Counted from the stretch's first letter, positions 8,145 through 17,840 are shown. The stretch: 64,000 nucleotides of DNA from Bacteroidia bacterium (GCA_022841465.1 JALHRL010000001.1:186001-250000); one strand, 5' to 3'. A program made the numbers and translations. The notes: generated from the sequence alone by a model not told the origin.

Positions 8145-11100
8145 TTAAGCTGCCATTAGTTCCATTTCAATTAAGAGGGCTTCGGCTTCTAATTCTAAAA
8201 TGCGGATGCGTTCTACTTCTGCATCATCTTCGTTAGGTGGTAATAAAATTGGTTTACGGTTACTAATTTTAACGGTATCGGTTTTTATTAAACTCAACTG
8301 ATTCGGTTGTATAGAAACACTCACACCAAATTTGTTTTGTAGAATGGTTGCAAAGGCAACAACATTTTCTTTTGGTAAGTATGAAGCCATTTTATCCGAT
8401 GCTTTTTCAAATAAGCCTTTGTCCACCAATGCCATTAAATCTCTATCGGTGTAAATATCGCCGCCACGAGAACGAGCTAAAGGCACTATTACTCTGAACT
8501 TATTTCCGGCATTAAAAAAAGCAATTTCGTTAGAAGCATATAGAGCCGAACCATTAGTTAAGGATTGTAAAATTGGTAGTGCTTTAATAATAGGGACAGT
8601 AATTTTCATTTCGCCATTGGCTTTTGGTTGCCATTCTTCGGGCATCAATATTCCTTTTTTAGTTTGCCCTTCCATTGTGGTATAGCTAACTAATTTCCCG
8701 CTATCCGAACCAAATGCTTGTAACAAATTACCAGTAATCATGTAACGGAATGAACGGTCTTTGGTACGTTGCTTAATTTCTTCATTCCATTCGTTTAGTA
8801 ATTCTGATTGTTCCACTTCTTTAATATCCATACTGGCTGCAATAATTTTAGAAATGTTATCATTAAAACTCGCTGGAATATCAATGTACTTATTACTGTT
8901 TGCAATAGCTACTTTTACTTTAATGGCACTTGGGGCATACGGATTTTTCTTTCGCTTATCAATTAAAATTCCTAAGCATACTGCTAATACCGTTTCTTGT
9001 CCGTTGTCAAATGAAAATATAGGATAAGATAATTTTCTGCCGATGGTAAAGAAATTTAAAATGCGTTGTAAATATTCCTGTTTGTATTTATAGGACTTTT
9101 GAATCATTACAACATTTGCTTTGTGCGTTTCTCTTAATTCCTTTTCACGTTCACGTATAGCGTGTTGGTAAGTAGGAGAACCAGCGAGTTTCATTATTTT
9201 TTTCTCGGTAGGTATTTCTTCAATCAGTTTTTCGTATTTGGTTTCTGATTTTTTTATTTCCTCTTCCAAATTTGTTTCCATTGTATTGGTAAAATCATCC
9301 AACAACTCTTTTTTGTGTTGCTCTGCGTATTTTCCGTTTAAAGTTTCAACCAACATCTGTTCTAAGTCTGTTTTAGAATAAGGCTTTTTAAGCACGTTGG
9401 CTTTTACTTTTTCTAAAATGCTATCTTCGCCAAATGCACTCTCGCCACCTTTTCCCATTTTAATAATGCTTTGCTCTATGGTTTCCGTTTTGAGGTCAAG
9501 GGCTTCTACTTCTAAATCGTACTCGCCAATTTGCTTTAAATAACCCACATAATCATTGTAGCGTTCGGTTATCTCATTGTAAAAATCGGCTTGTTGTTGT
9601 GTGGATAATACCGCCACACGCCCCGATACTTTATGCGCTGCATCTTCTAAACCCTCATTACTTTCGCTGCCTTTCTTTTCTAAACCTAATGGGTCGTTTA
9701 GTTGTTTATTTACTTCTAAATTTTCAAGCAAATATTCTTTCACTACTTTATCGCCGTATTTATTTAAGAAGTCAGGCACATCTAAAATCTTTGTGCTTTG
9801 TTTTTGGTTAGAAGTTGTATTGGCATCTAATGATTTTAATTTCTTTTGTAACATCATCATTAATCGCTTTTCGGCTGGTATAGACGAAATCATGTAATCG
9901 TAAATCGGTTTTAAGATTTGCCCAGTACGATTAATACGCCCACGCTTTTGAACTTCTGTATTAATATCTAACTCCGCTTGTAATACAATCATTGCACGTT
10001 GTCTTACTTCTTCTTTTGGTACTTTAGGTGTAACAATGGCGTGAGCTGATGCGCCAGTACTGCCCGATTGGTTTATCATTAATACATCTACTTCGTTATT
10101 ATTAAACTGTCTAAAAGCATCGTTGGTATTTAATTTTTTGCGATTGCTTACCAAACCTTTTGAACCATCGGCATTTAATTGTACGCTGAATTTTCTACCT
10201 GTTACTTCGGCTACTTTGTAACCTGTCTTCTCTAATTTTTGAATAATCACATCAATTGGACTGATAGATAAACCTACACTTAAATTATCTATGGCTTTAG
10301 ATATACGGTTATATTCCATGCGTGCTTCTTCTTCAAAATCACTCACTTCAAAATGTTTAAACACCGATTTTCCAGTAATGTCTTTTTCGGTGTAACGCAT
10401 AATGCCCTCTAAACCTTTTCTTAAAACAGCCGAGAAGTTTGTATCAATCAAATCGCCATCACTTACCAAAAGCCCTTTGTCGGTTTCCATTTGCTCAATA
10501 AAACTGCCCATTGTAGAGGCAAATGCAATTACAGTTTTTTTGCCTTCTTTCAATCGCTGTATGGTTCTATCGGCAACCGCTTCTGCTTTTAATGAAAACA
10601 ACATTTGATTTATCACATTAAATACTTTAGAGAAGTAGGGCAAATTATCTACACCTGCTTGTGATGTTCCCTCACGTAATTCCATTTCTTTGCCCTCTTT
10701 AGAAGCTATCTCATCCAGTTCCTCTACTTTCTTATCAACGTGATTAGTTTGGAAACCGATTATATCTCGTAAAATACCGGTAACACCATCTGCTAATTGT
10801 TTATGCTTTTCGGAGTACTCATCTAATGAAATATAATTAACCTCCACACCTTCAAATGAACGCTCTCGGCGTATCATTTGCCCCTCTGCTACTAACTGAC
10901 TAGATAAAATTTCTTGTAAGGCTACACCGCCTTTATTAATCGCCTCTACCAATTCATCTTTGGTCATGTTGGCTTCGCTAATAGATGTTTTCATGGCGTA
11001 GATTGGCATATTGTCGGGACGTTTGGCAAAAGTCGCTGAAAGAAATACCACGCCTTTTGTTTGGCTTACTACTCGTTGCATAAACTCACCTGTATTGCTT

Positions 11101-12884
11101 GAACCGCTTGAGTTATGCGCTTCGTCCATAATCAACATATTGCCATTCGATATTTGCAATAAGTAGTTTGGTTTTTCGGGTTTCTTTTCGGGCGAATTAA
11201 ATTGTGAGTATGTGCCTAAAACAAAATCATAGGAAGCTGGAATTTCGCCAGTATTAAAAATAGTTTGCTGTTCGCTTGGCGCAAGTACTTGATGTACGAT
11301 GTTACCATCTTCATCTTTCACATCAGTTTTTGGTTCTCTGCCATTAATGATAAAGGGCTTTAAATCGGCTGAACCTATGGCGGATAAATCACGATAGATG
11401 TCGGAAAATAAATTAGCTTTCTCGGTTACAAAGATGGGTTTCATGCCTTGTTTTACTCCGTAGCGTATCATTGCTGCTGCTATACGCCCTTTGCCAATGC
11501 CTGTTTGGTCGCCAATTATCATGCCTTGTCCACGAGCTTCGATATTGTAGATACTCATTGCAACCGCATCAATTTGTTCGGCAGATAAGGCTTTGCATAA
11601 ATCGTTATGTGATAAATAACCTAAACGATGCCTCACAAAATTATCCATACTACCACCAACTTCATTTTTAACTCTTGTTAAAGCCGCTTGTGTTTCAAAA
11701 CCCATCGAATCGGGTACTTGTGTATCTAATACCACACAGGCTTGTGAGGCTGGTTTATATGGCATCCCTAATTCCTCGCTATTCATTTCTTTTAAAAGCT
11801 CTAAGGCTTCTTGTTCTAATTCCAATATGTTCATGTTTATTTTTTCTTTTACGGGTGCTTGTGTTTCAGTAGGTGCGTTTTCTGTTATGCCAATTACACG
11901 TTCAAATAATTCTTCAAATGATTTTATGACTTTACTGTTGTAACTATCCTTTAAAGGAGCTGCACCATTGCTTTCCCATTTTTTACCGTTAATTAAAATC
12001 AAACGTACTGGAAAGCCTGTACCTTGTCGTGTGTAGAGTTTACCTCCATCTATTTGTATAACATCTTCTACGTTGTAATGATGGTAGAGGTAATTAAAAA
12101 AGATACGGTTCTTGCCACGCTCAATTCTATTCTTATCGTCCCAGCGTGTATGACCACCAATGATAATAGCGGCTTTACCATTTGGTAGCATGGTTTCTAA
12201 AGCCTTTAAGGACATTAGATGGTCTAGGTCTGTAATGGTAAATTCGCCAAACTCGGCTGGAGTTTTTAATCTACCGAATGGAGGGTTTGTGATGACTGCT
12301 TGGAATGTCTGTTTTAAATCTACATACGAAAAGTAATTGGTAGCATCCCTGCTGAATACATTCGCAAAACCTTGTGTTCGTAAATTACGATTTCGGGTTA
12401 CATCAATTTCATTTACATATACTCTTGAGGGTTCGGCTGCAATGGTTAATAATCCATTACCTGCACTTGGTTCATAGGCATACCCACCTTGTGTATGCAA
12501 ATGAGGTAAGCCACAATACACACCCATTAAATAGGCTATGGGTGCTGGAGTAGAGTATTGTTGCAGAAGAATGGATTGAGATGTGCGGTGTGATAAAATC
12601 ATTTGATTGTTATACAACTCAACAATACGGTAATATTTTTCTTCTACTGTTCCTTTTCCTTGTGCAATTCCACGAGCTACGTTCACAATGGCTAACTCAG
12701 TTAGTTCTTTTATTTCTGTCAGGTCATCTATTTGTAATTCATTGGCAATGGCTTCTACACTTCGTTTATTGTGTTTTACTCCTTTTTGTAAATCACTTTG
12801 CATTTGATTTACAAAAGACAAAAAGTTTGGGGCAAGTGTGCTTTGCCCCAAACCTAATAGTTCATGTGTGCTGCCTTGTTCCAT
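8145..12884 (-). CDS. N6-adenine methylase fused to Strawberry-notch-type SF2 helicase
   Basis: 1,579 residues. Residues ~100-300 form an adenine methyltransferase: EPSAGNG (138-144, SAM motif I) and catalytic NPPFG (200-204). Residues ~440-1000 are a superfamily 2 helicase: Walker A QTGIGKGR near 460, DEAH near 586, SAT motif (LSATFA), and motif VI QKRGRINRTGQ near 980, as in Strawberry-notch proteins. The rest is helical with a beta-rich end. Such methylase-helicase giants occur on phages and large mobile elements. Activity is inferred: self-methylation against host restriction plus remodelling of element DNA. Its ATG overlaps the previous stop (TAATG). Confidence 0.85.
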   Translation of the reverse strand: MEQGSTHELLGLGQSTLAPNFLSFVNQMQSDLQKGVKHNKRSVEAIANELQIDDLTEIKELTELAIVNVARGIAQGKGTVEEKYYRIVELYNNQMILSHRTSQSILLQQYSTPAPIAYLMGVYCGLPHLHTQGGYAYEPSAGNGLLTIAAEPSRVYVNEIDVTRNRNLRTQGFANVFSRDATNYFSYVDLKQTFQAVITNPPFGRLKTPAEFGEFTITDLDHLMSLKALETMLPNGKAAIIIGGHTRWDDKNRIERGKNRIFFNYLYHHYNVEDVIQIDGGKLYTRQGTGFPVRLILINGKKWESNGAAPLKDSYNSKVIKSFEELFERVIGITENAPTETQAPVKEKINMNILELEQEALELLKEMNSEELGMPYKPASQACVVLDTQVPDSMGFETQAALTRVKNEVGGSMDNFVRHRLGYLSHNDLCKALSAEQIDAVAMSIYNIEARGQGMIIGDQTGIGKGRIAAAMIRYGVKQGMKPIFVTEKANLFSDIYRDLSAIGSADLKPFIINGREPKTDVKDEDGNIVHQVLAPSEQQTIFNTGEIPASYDFVLGTYSQFNSPEKKPEKPNYLLQISNGNMLIMDEAHNSSGSSNTGEFMQRVVSQTKGVVFLSATFAKRPDNMPIYAMKTSISEANMTKDELVEAINKGGVALQEILSSQLVAEGQMIRRERSFEGVEVNYISLDEYSEKHKQLADGVTGILRDIIGFQTNHVDKKVEELDEIASKEGKEMELREGTSQAGVDNLPYFSKVFNVINQMLFSLKAEAVADRTIQRLKEGKKTVIAFASTMGSFIEQMETDKGLLVSDGDLIDTNFSAVLRKGLEGIMRYTEKDITGKSVFKHFEVSDFEEEARMEYNRISKAIDNLSVGLSISPIDVIIQKLEKTGYKVAEVTGRKFSVQLNADGSKGLVSNRKKLNTNDAFRQFNNNEVDVLMINQSGSTGASAHAIVTPKVPKEEVRQRAMIVLQAELDINTEVQKRGRINRTGQILKPIYDYMISSIPAEKRLMMMLQKKLKSLDANTTSNQKQSTKILDVPDFLNKYGDKVVKEYLLENLEVNKQLNDPLGLEKKGSESNEGLEDAAHKVSGRVAVLSTQQQADFYNEITERYNDYVGYLKQIGEYDLEVEALDLKTETIEQSIIKMGKGGESAFGEDSILEKVKANVLKKPYSKTDLEQMLVETLNGKYAEQHKKELLDDFTNTMETNLEEEIKKSETKYEKLIEEIPTEKKIMKLAGSPTYQHAIREREKELRETHKANVVMIQKSYKYKQEYLQRILNFFTIGRKLSYPIFSFDNGQETVLAVCLGILIDKRKKNPYAPSAIKVKVAIANSNKYIDIPASFNDNISKIIAASMDIKEVEQSELLNEWNEEIKQRTKDRSFRYMITGNLLQAFGSDSGKLVSYTTMEGQTKKGILMPEEWQPKANGEMKITVPIIKALPILQSLTNGSALYASNEIAFFNAGNKFRVIVPLARSRGGDIYTDRDLMALVDKGLFEKASDKMASYLPKENVVAFATILQNKFGVSVSIQPNQLSLIKTDTVKISNRKPILLPPNEDDAEVERIRILELEAEALLIEMELMAA

Positions 12885-13405
12885 TATGCAGCTAATAGTT
12901 TTAACGTTATTGTTGCTCCTCGTAGGTAAACAAATTTGTTAGATGCTCCCGATTCTTTGCGAATAGCTATGGCATAACTTTTTCCAGCTTCCACATTAAA
13001 TACATTGGTACTAATGGTTGCATAAGTTGCATTTGTAAACTGCACCGTTGTATTGGGTACTATGCTGTTGTTTCCTAAATCCACCAAGCAAATTTCTCCT
13101 CTTAATCCGGTATCTGCATTTACACTTGCAAATAGTTGGGCTTGTATGGTATTGCTTCGGTTTTGGTAAAAAAATGAATTGGTTGGAATAACTATGGTTT
13201 GATTGCTTACCACAAACAATGCGCTCTTTGTACTTAATACACTTGCATAAACGATTGGTAAACCAACGTTGCAATAGCTTTGGCTTTTTGCTAATGCTAA
13301 AGGTGTAACAATTAGTTTATCAGATGTACCTGCATTAATATCAGAACCTTTTGCGTTTCTAAAATTAAATAGCCTACCTGTGAATAAATCTAAATAACGT
13401 GCCAT
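12884..13405 (-). CDS. Beta-rich candidate virion surface protein
   Basis: 173 residues from the ATG at 13405 (MARYLDLFTGRLFNFRN). A longer upstream frame exists but would overlap the next gene by 180 bases and is rejected. The sequence is Thr/Val/Asn-rich with alternating hydrophobics (TNATYATISTNVFNVEAGKS, FVYLRGATITLKL), suggesting an all-beta domain such as a spike or fibre tip. The stop of the upstream gene is one base away. No family recognised; virion function is inferred from the neighbouring lysis and structural genes. Confidence 0.55.
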   Translation of the reverse strand: MARYLDLFTGRLFNFRNAKGSDINAGTSDKLIVTPLALAKSQSYCNVGLPIVYASVLSTKSALFVVSNQTIVIPTNSFFYQNRSNTIQAQLFASVNADTGLRGEICLVDLGNNSIVPNTTVQFTNATYATISTNVFNVEAGKSYAIAIRKESGASNKFVYLRGATITLKLLAA

Positions 13406-13406
13406 A

Positions 13407-13967
13407 TTATGCGTATGATAGATTAATGCGGTTATTCCAGATGTTATCAAAATTTTTGTTTCCGTCTGCCCACTGATAAGTGCAAACATCTCCTGAATTA
13501 TTAATTCTTTGTATCGCCCAAACCGCATCTTCCACATTCGCCGACGGGCTGGCGAAACCTTTGTAAATAACATTCGGGTTGCTTTCATCTATAATTACAG
13601 GTTCAAAAAATATTTTGTTGTCTAAAGCGTTTACTGCATTTTTAATAGTGTCAGCAGTTGTATTGAGGGATGTTAGCCTTTCAATTTCAATGTTTTGTTT
13701 GGCTTCGGTGGCAGTTCCAGCAATCGCACCAGCCGCTAACATTTCATTAATCGCTTCTTTTAGGGCTTCAGCATCTGCCACAACCGGGCTTGTTACATCT
13801 GCAAAGGGTACAAACACATTATACAATGCGCCCTTGCCAATGTCTATTTTTATAATGTTTGTTTTTACAACCACAATTTCAATGATTTGATTTTTTGTTA
13901 GGTTGCGGATTTGTGTACCATTTATGATTTTGATACTCGCTCCATTATTAATTATTTGTATAGCCAT
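13407..13967 (-). CDS. Candidate virion spike or base protein
   Basis: 186 residues, start MAIQIINNGASIKIING. The N-terminal ~60 residues are short beta strands (IEIVVVKTNIIKIDIG), the middle is helical (DAEALKEAINEMLAAG, then heptad-like ERLTSLNTTADTIKNAVNAL), and the end has beta strands with NPNVIYKGFASPS. A beta-helix-beta plan suits a trimeric receptor-binding or spike protein. No database family recalled. One base separates it from the next gene. Confidence 0.55.
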   Translation of the reverse strand: MAIQIINNGASIKIINGTQIRNLTKNQIIEIVVVKTNIIKIDIGKGALYNVFVPFADVTSPVVADAEALKEAINEMLAAGAIAGTATEAKQNIEIERLTSLNTTADTIKNAVNALDNKIFFEPVIIDESNPNVIYKGFASPSANVEDAVWAIQRINNSGDVCTYQWADGNKNFDNIWNNRINLSYA

Positions 13968-13978
13968 AGTTCTTAGTT

Positions 13979-14161
13979 TTAATTGTTTTTATCTTCGTTT
14001 TTATTCTTAATTGTGCTTGATATTATTTCTCCAATCCACGCTCCTATAAATCCGCCTATCATTACATAAGGCACTACATCTTTGTCGTGCGTTTTTCCAT
14101 AGTAGTAAGAAGCCAATGAACCAATAAGTGTGAATGTGGACACCAATGTTTTTTCCTTCAT
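13979..14161 (-). CDS. Small membrane protein, holin-like
   Basis: 60 residues with two hydrophobic segments (TLVSTFTLIGSLASYYYG and YVMIGGFIGAWIGEIISS) separated by KTHDKD, and a charged tail. Size, two-span topology and its place two bases after the spanin-like gene suggest a holin. Function is inferred from context only. Confidence 0.5.
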   Translation of the reverse strand: MKEKTLVSTFTLIGSLASYYYGKTHDKDVVPYVMIGGFIGAWIGEIISSTIKNKNEDKNN

Positions 14162-14163
14162 AC

Positions 14164-14805
14164 CTATTTTAATGTTTGATTAATGATTAATGCACTTGAT
14201 ACACCTGTTAGCAAAATCGCCATGCCTTTAAATAATTTTGCTTTTAAAAGAACCTTTCGTTGCGATTTGTATGCTGTATTTAATTCTTCGGTCAGTATTT
14301 GCTCTCGTTGCTGATAAAATCTAGTGAGGTCATATTGATTTAATAGCTCTTTATTTTTTAAACTGATAATGCTATCTTGCTTTGTACTTACTAATTGCAA
14401 AGTGTTAATACTTTCGTTGCATATCGAATCCTTTTCTAGTTGTAATGCGATGTAATTTGTTAATGCAGGTTTAATACTATCGTTTACAAATTGTGAAGTA
14501 TCACTATCTAATTGCTTCACTAACTTCTGTTCTGATAGTTTAGTTGCTGTCCGTAATTTGAAAAGTGCTTTTTGTGATTTAGTAAAATGTACTTTTAAAC
14601 TATCCTTACTTAGTTCAAGGCTCTTGATTTGTTGCTGATAAAAGTTTTGGATGTGGCTTACTTTTTCTTTTACCAAATGAATTAATGTAGTATCTGTTCT
14701 TGGTACTTCTTTTGGCTTCAATTGTTTTACACCACACGTGCCCAAAATGAATACGAGACTGAATACGGTAAACGCTAATGCGAAATTTTTAAATATACTT
14801 TTCAT
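14164..14805 (-). CDS. u-spanin-like lipoprotein with coiled coil and C-terminal membrane segment
   Basis: 213 residues. The N-terminus is a lipoprotein-type signal (ALAFTVFSLVFILGTC) with a candidate acylated Cys at about 24. A long coiled coil rich in Gln/Lys/Leu fills residues ~40-185 (FYQQQIKSLELSKDSLK ... QREQILTEEL), and a hydrophobic segment (LFKGMAILLTGVSSALII) ends the protein. An outer-membrane lipid anchor, a periplasm-spanning coil and an inner-membrane C-anchor are the unimolecular spanin plan, used to fuse the two membranes at lysis. The lipobox position -1 is Thr, not the usual Gly/Ala. Confidence 0.5.
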   Translation of the reverse strand: MKSIFKNFALAFTVFSLVFILGTCGVKQLKPKEVPRTDTTLIHLVKEKVSHIQNFYQQQIKSLELSKDSLKVHFTKSQKALFKLRTATKLSEQKLVKQLDSDTSQFVNDSIKPALTNYIALQLEKDSICNESINTLQLVSTKQDSIISLKNKELLNQYDLTRFYQQREQILTEELNTAYKSQRKVLLKAKLFKGMAILLTGVSSALIINQTLK

Positions 14806-14844
14806 AAATACTGTTTTTTTTAAGGATTAATTTTTACTTCTTTT

Positions 14845-15063
14845 TTAGGATTTGTTTTTCTCGATGCTATATCCAAAGCATCCTGTGGCAATTAAACTGA
14901 TAATGGCATAAAACATATATTCGGGAATGTCCTTGCCAAAAAAGAGATTAGCGAACCAGCTTATGACAATCAGTAATAAACAAATGGCTATCACTAATTC
15001 ACGCATACTGTAATTATTGCTTTTGTCTTTTAAAAGTTGTTTTAGATAATTCATTAGGCTCAT
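14845..15063 (-). CDS. Small two-span membrane protein, holin-like
   Basis: 72 residues with two membrane segments (LVIAICLLLIVISWFANLFF and YMFYAIISLIATGCFGYS) and a basic N-terminus. The start overlaps the end of the glucosaminidase gene by about 50 bases, a packing common in lysis cassettes. Holin function is inferred. Confidence 0.55.
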   Translation of the reverse strand: MSLMNYLKQLLKDKSNNYSMRELVIAICLLLIVISWFANLFFGKDIPEYMFYAIISLIATGCFGYSIEKNKS

Positions 15064-15655
15064 TTTTTCTTTTGTTAAATTGTTGTTTGATTTGATTTCT
15101 AAAGGCGTAAGCGGTGGCAGCTAATACAACGGTGCTTCCTAATACATACCAAATCGTAAAATCATCGTTTGGTTTTTTCTTATCTAGTTCTTTCAATCGG
15201 TAGGCATTGATTAAACCAATAAGAGCCTTGCTGTATCTTGGACTTTCGGAATAACCAGCACGTTGTAAGGCTTCGGCTTGAGCTTCGGGTGTTTTTGCCG
15301 CAAATACACCATTTGCTTTATACCTGCCATTTACCAATAAGAACGTGGTGTGGTCTTTCATACTATCCAATGGCATAGGATATACTCTGAAATAACTAAC
15401 GGGCTTTCCATCTCTCGGCGTAGCAAGGGCTACTTTTTTCCCTTTCCATCTGCTATCTGCCTTTATGCCGAAATAGTTGTTTGCCTTTCTTACTGCTAAT
15501 CCTTTACCTATTCCAAATTTTCCGTTGGCATCTTTGCCACTACTTTCAATTATCATTTGAGCCATTTTTACTGAAGGAAAAAAGGACGTGTTTTGTACGC
15601 TGCGAATTACATCGGCAGCATTGCGTTTAATAAAGTCCTCTACTTCTTTGCTCAT
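15014..15655 (-). CDS. GH73-type endo-beta-N-acetylglucosaminidase with membrane anchor
   Basis: 213 residues. The N-terminal ~150 residues match the FlgJ/LytG glucosaminidase fold: PSVKMAQMIIESSGK with the general-acid Glu (about residue 37), NNYFGIKADSRWKGK, YFRVYP, and LQRAGYSESPRYSKALIGLI at the end of the domain. It cleaves the glycan strand of peptidoglycan. A single membrane segment (WYVLGSTVVLAATAYAF) and a basic tail follow, so it is probably membrane- or virion-bound rather than freely secreted. Together with the amidase it would cut both peptidoglycan bond types. Confidence 0.85.
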   Translation of the reverse strand: MSKEVEDFIKRNAADVIRSVQNTSFFPSVKMAQMIIESSGKDANGKFGIGKGLAVRKANNYFGIKADSRWKGKKVALATPRDGKPVSYFRVYPMPLDSMKDHTTFLLVNGRYKANGVFAAKTPEAQAEALQRAGYSESPRYSKALIGLINAYRLKELDKKKPNDDFTIWYVLGSTVVLAATAYAFRNQIKQQFNKRKNEPNELSKTTFKRQKQ

Positions 15656-15679
15656 TTGATTTTTACCTTTTGTTTTTTC

Positions 15680-16114
15680 TTAATCTAATTTTGGTGTGTA
15701 ATTCGCTAACCATGTTTTTACATCGAAACTCGGACAAGCCTTTTTTACTCCAGCAAAATCTCTATGGCCGAGAGGCTCGGCTCCCATATACCTCTCTGTT
15801 AAGTCCACTATTAAATTGAACATGGCATCTTCTTGAGCTTTGGTTCTTGTGTCTTTTGGTTTGCCCTGCTTATCAATACCACCGATGTAAGCAATATTGA
15901 TGCACCCGCTGTTATGCTGATATACGCCATTGCTATTTTTATTTTCGGGAGTTAATTGTGTTACTTCTCCATTGGCTTCTATGATGTAATGATAACCTGC
16001 CGTATCGCCCCAGCCTCTTTGTTCTTTCCAGTATTTTTTGATACTGCTTATCGTTGTATTGCTCGGTGTTGCGGTGCAATGGATAACGATGTATTTGATG
16101 TTTCTTTTATTCAT
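15680..16114 (-). CDS. N-acetylmuramoyl-L-alanine amidase (Amidase_2)
   Basis: 144 residues, the length of a phage-type endolysin. Zinc ligands are visible: IHCTAT (first His), GHRDF and ACPSFDV (His and Cys), with the mid-domain YHYIIEANGEV. It cleaves the bond between muramic acid and the stem peptide. There is no signal peptide, so export would need a holin or virion delivery, which fits the neighbouring holin-like genes. Confidence 0.9.
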   Translation of the reverse strand: MNKRNIKYIVIHCTATPSNTTISSIKKYWKEQRGWGDTAGYHYIIEANGEVTQLTPENKNSNGVYQHNSGCINIAYIGGIDKQGKPKDTRTKAQEDAMFNLIVDLTERYMGAEPLGHRDFAGVKKACPSFDVKTWLANYTPKLD

Positions 16115-16137
16115 TTTTTTGTTAGTTTAGTTGTTTC

Positions 16138-17112
16138 TTATTTGTTGTGTTGCTTTACGTGTTGGGTTTCTACTAAGTAATAAAGTCCGTCGTTTTGAAA
16201 TAATGTAAACTCACCTCTGTTTGTGATGTACTTTCCTAGTACCATGTTTGCAGGGACATTAACCGATGTGCGAGGGTTTTTCCAAACTTTTGTGTTTTGT
16301 AGCGTGATGATTTGGTATGAATTATCAATACCACTTAACGACCACTTGTTACCATCGTATTTTAAGCCCATATTGGAGAAAACTAAGCGAATAGCATCTT
16401 TTTGTTTGGCATCTGTAAAACTGTTTAGCATACCATTTACTAAGGTTTGGCGAACTGCACCAATACGGTAGTTTTTAAAAGTGTCGCTTACTATTTTGTA
16501 GTCCTCTACATTGCGAAGTGTTTTTAATAAACTAATAGCTTTATTAAAATCTTTCTTTACGGCAGCAGCAAATAAATCTTTTGCAACGTTGCTATGGTCG
16601 GGACTTGCTCCTTTAGTGTAGAGATTAAACGTGGTTTCAGTAATTGTTTCGCCTAATCCTAATTTCTTTAGGGCAGCTAACATCTCACTTCCAAAATCTC
16701 CGTCTGCACCATACTTCGGTAAAATAATTTTACCATGTTTGGCAATTAACGCCTCTTGAAAAGTTTTAACCAATTCGCCTTTACTACCTTTAATCATAGG
16801 AAAGCCAACTGTATTTTTAGGTTCAGCTTGTTTGGGTGGTTTAGGTGTGTACTTTGGTGGCGTGTAATTACTTGGGCTTTCGGTTTCTTTGTTATCGTTA
16901 TTCGTTGTGTCCGTTTGCTCGTTTTTCTTTTCCTTTTGTTTTTTCCAGTATTGATACCCAAAATAACTTAACGCTCCTGTGGCTGTTAATCCTAACCCCA
17001 GTAATACCCAGCCACCAGCATTGCTTTTTTTGGTTGTTGGTAGGTTGCCTTTCTTTTTTTCTGCCAAACCAAACAAGGATTTTTTCTTATTGTGTTTTTC
17101 TTTTTTACTCAT
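16138..17112 (-). CDS. Membrane-anchored peptidoglycan-binding protein
   Basis: 324 residues: a basic N-terminus, a Gly-rich membrane segment (GGWVLLGLGLTATGALSYFG, ~33-52), a charged Pro-rich stretch, then a PG_binding_1-like repeat (KGSKGELVKTFQEALI ... YGADGDFGSEMLAALKKLG, about 108-155). The C-terminal half has Lys-rich helices and a short beta domain (LQNTKVWKNPRTSVNVP). It probably attaches a membrane, viral or cellular, to the cell wall. It starts two bases from the previous gene. Confidence 0.65.
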   Translation of the reverse strand: MSKKEKHNKKKSLFGLAEKKKGNLPTTKKSNAGGWVLLGLGLTATGALSYFGYQYWKKQKEKKNEQTDTTNNDNKETESPSNYTPPKYTPKPPKQAEPKNTVGFPMIKGSKGELVKTFQEALIAKHGKIILPKYGADGDFGSEMLAALKKLGLGETITETTFNLYTKGASPDHSNVAKDLFAAAVKKDFNKAISLLKTLRNVEDYKIVSDTFKNYRIGAVRQTLVNGMLNSFTDAKQKDAIRLVFSNMGLKYDGNKWSLSGIDNSYQIITLQNTKVWKNPRTSVNVPANMVLGKYITNRGEFTLFQNDGLYYLVETQHVKQHNK

Positions 17113-17113
17113 G

Positions 17114-17833
17114 TTACTTTTTTGGTTTTGATAAAATGATTTTTAAATAATCTCCAATCTCCCAGTATTCCAATTCACTTTTCAGAGTCTCCATTAAATC
17201 GGTGGCATACATCCGTTTGAATTCCATTCCTGTTTTTACAAAATCAAGTTGCGTTGGAATTTCAGCAAACACAGCTTTAATAGCAGGTTCATCTGTGCCG
17301 GGAATAAAGGAGTAAGTTTTATCAAAGGCTGCTTTTAATCGTTTTGCCCAAGCGGTGTAAAAACTCTGTGTTGGTTTTGCTCCTTTCTTTTCGGGTTTAG
17401 TAGCAATGATTTGTAATAGCTCATTGTATTGACTGGCTTGTAATTCATCGCTCATATCTAAATACATATTGCGGTGGTATTCTTTTTTATATGCCTTGAA
17501 TACTTTGTTGAGTTGTTCTTTACTTTCAATGCTAATGATTGTTGCCCTTAATTTTTCCATGTCCGTTCCCCAATAACCATCGTTTTCAAAAGCCATTTTT
17601 ATTTGCTTGGCAAGGGTTTCGGGATTTCCGTCATCAAAACTTTTGGCATGGGCTTTATCTTCCACTTTGTTTTTAATTGACGTAGTTCCCCACCAAATCA
17701 AACCTCCCAGCCCAGCGATAGAAAGCAACGTCAAACCTATTTTTTCTTTTAGGCTCAAACCTTCGCTTTTGTTCGCTTGTTCGTGTTTATATGGAACAAT
17801 GGCTGGTTTACGATTATGGTTGTTGTTATTCAT
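17114..17833 (-). CDS. Single-span membrane protein, function unknown
   Basis: 239 residues: basic cytoplasmic N-terminus, one membrane segment (IGLTLLSIAGLGGLIWWG, ~32-49) and a soluble helical domain rich in Lys, Glu and aromatic residues (ESKEQLNKVFKAYKKEYH). It shares the basic-TM-helical plan of the downstream peptidoglycan-binding protein, suggesting related virion-membrane proteins. No family recognised. Confidence 0.6.
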   Translation of the reverse strand: MNNNNHNRKPAIVPYKHEQANKSEGLSLKEKIGLTLLSIAGLGGLIWWGTTSIKNKVEDKAHAKSFDDGNPETLAKQIKMAFENDGYWGTDMEKLRATIISIESKEQLNKVFKAYKKEYHRNMYLDMSDELQASQYNELLQIIATKPEKKGAKPTQSFYTAWAKRLKAAFDKTYSFIPGTDEPAIKAVFAEIPTQLDFVKTGMEFKRMYATDLMETLKSELEYWEIGDYLKIILSKPKK

Positions 17834-17840
17834 GTTTATA

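Noticed and set aside
9601-12895. Long plus-strand frames inside the helicase gene
   Set aside because: They are opposite-strand shadows of the 1,579-codon gene and have no motifs, start context or neighbours.
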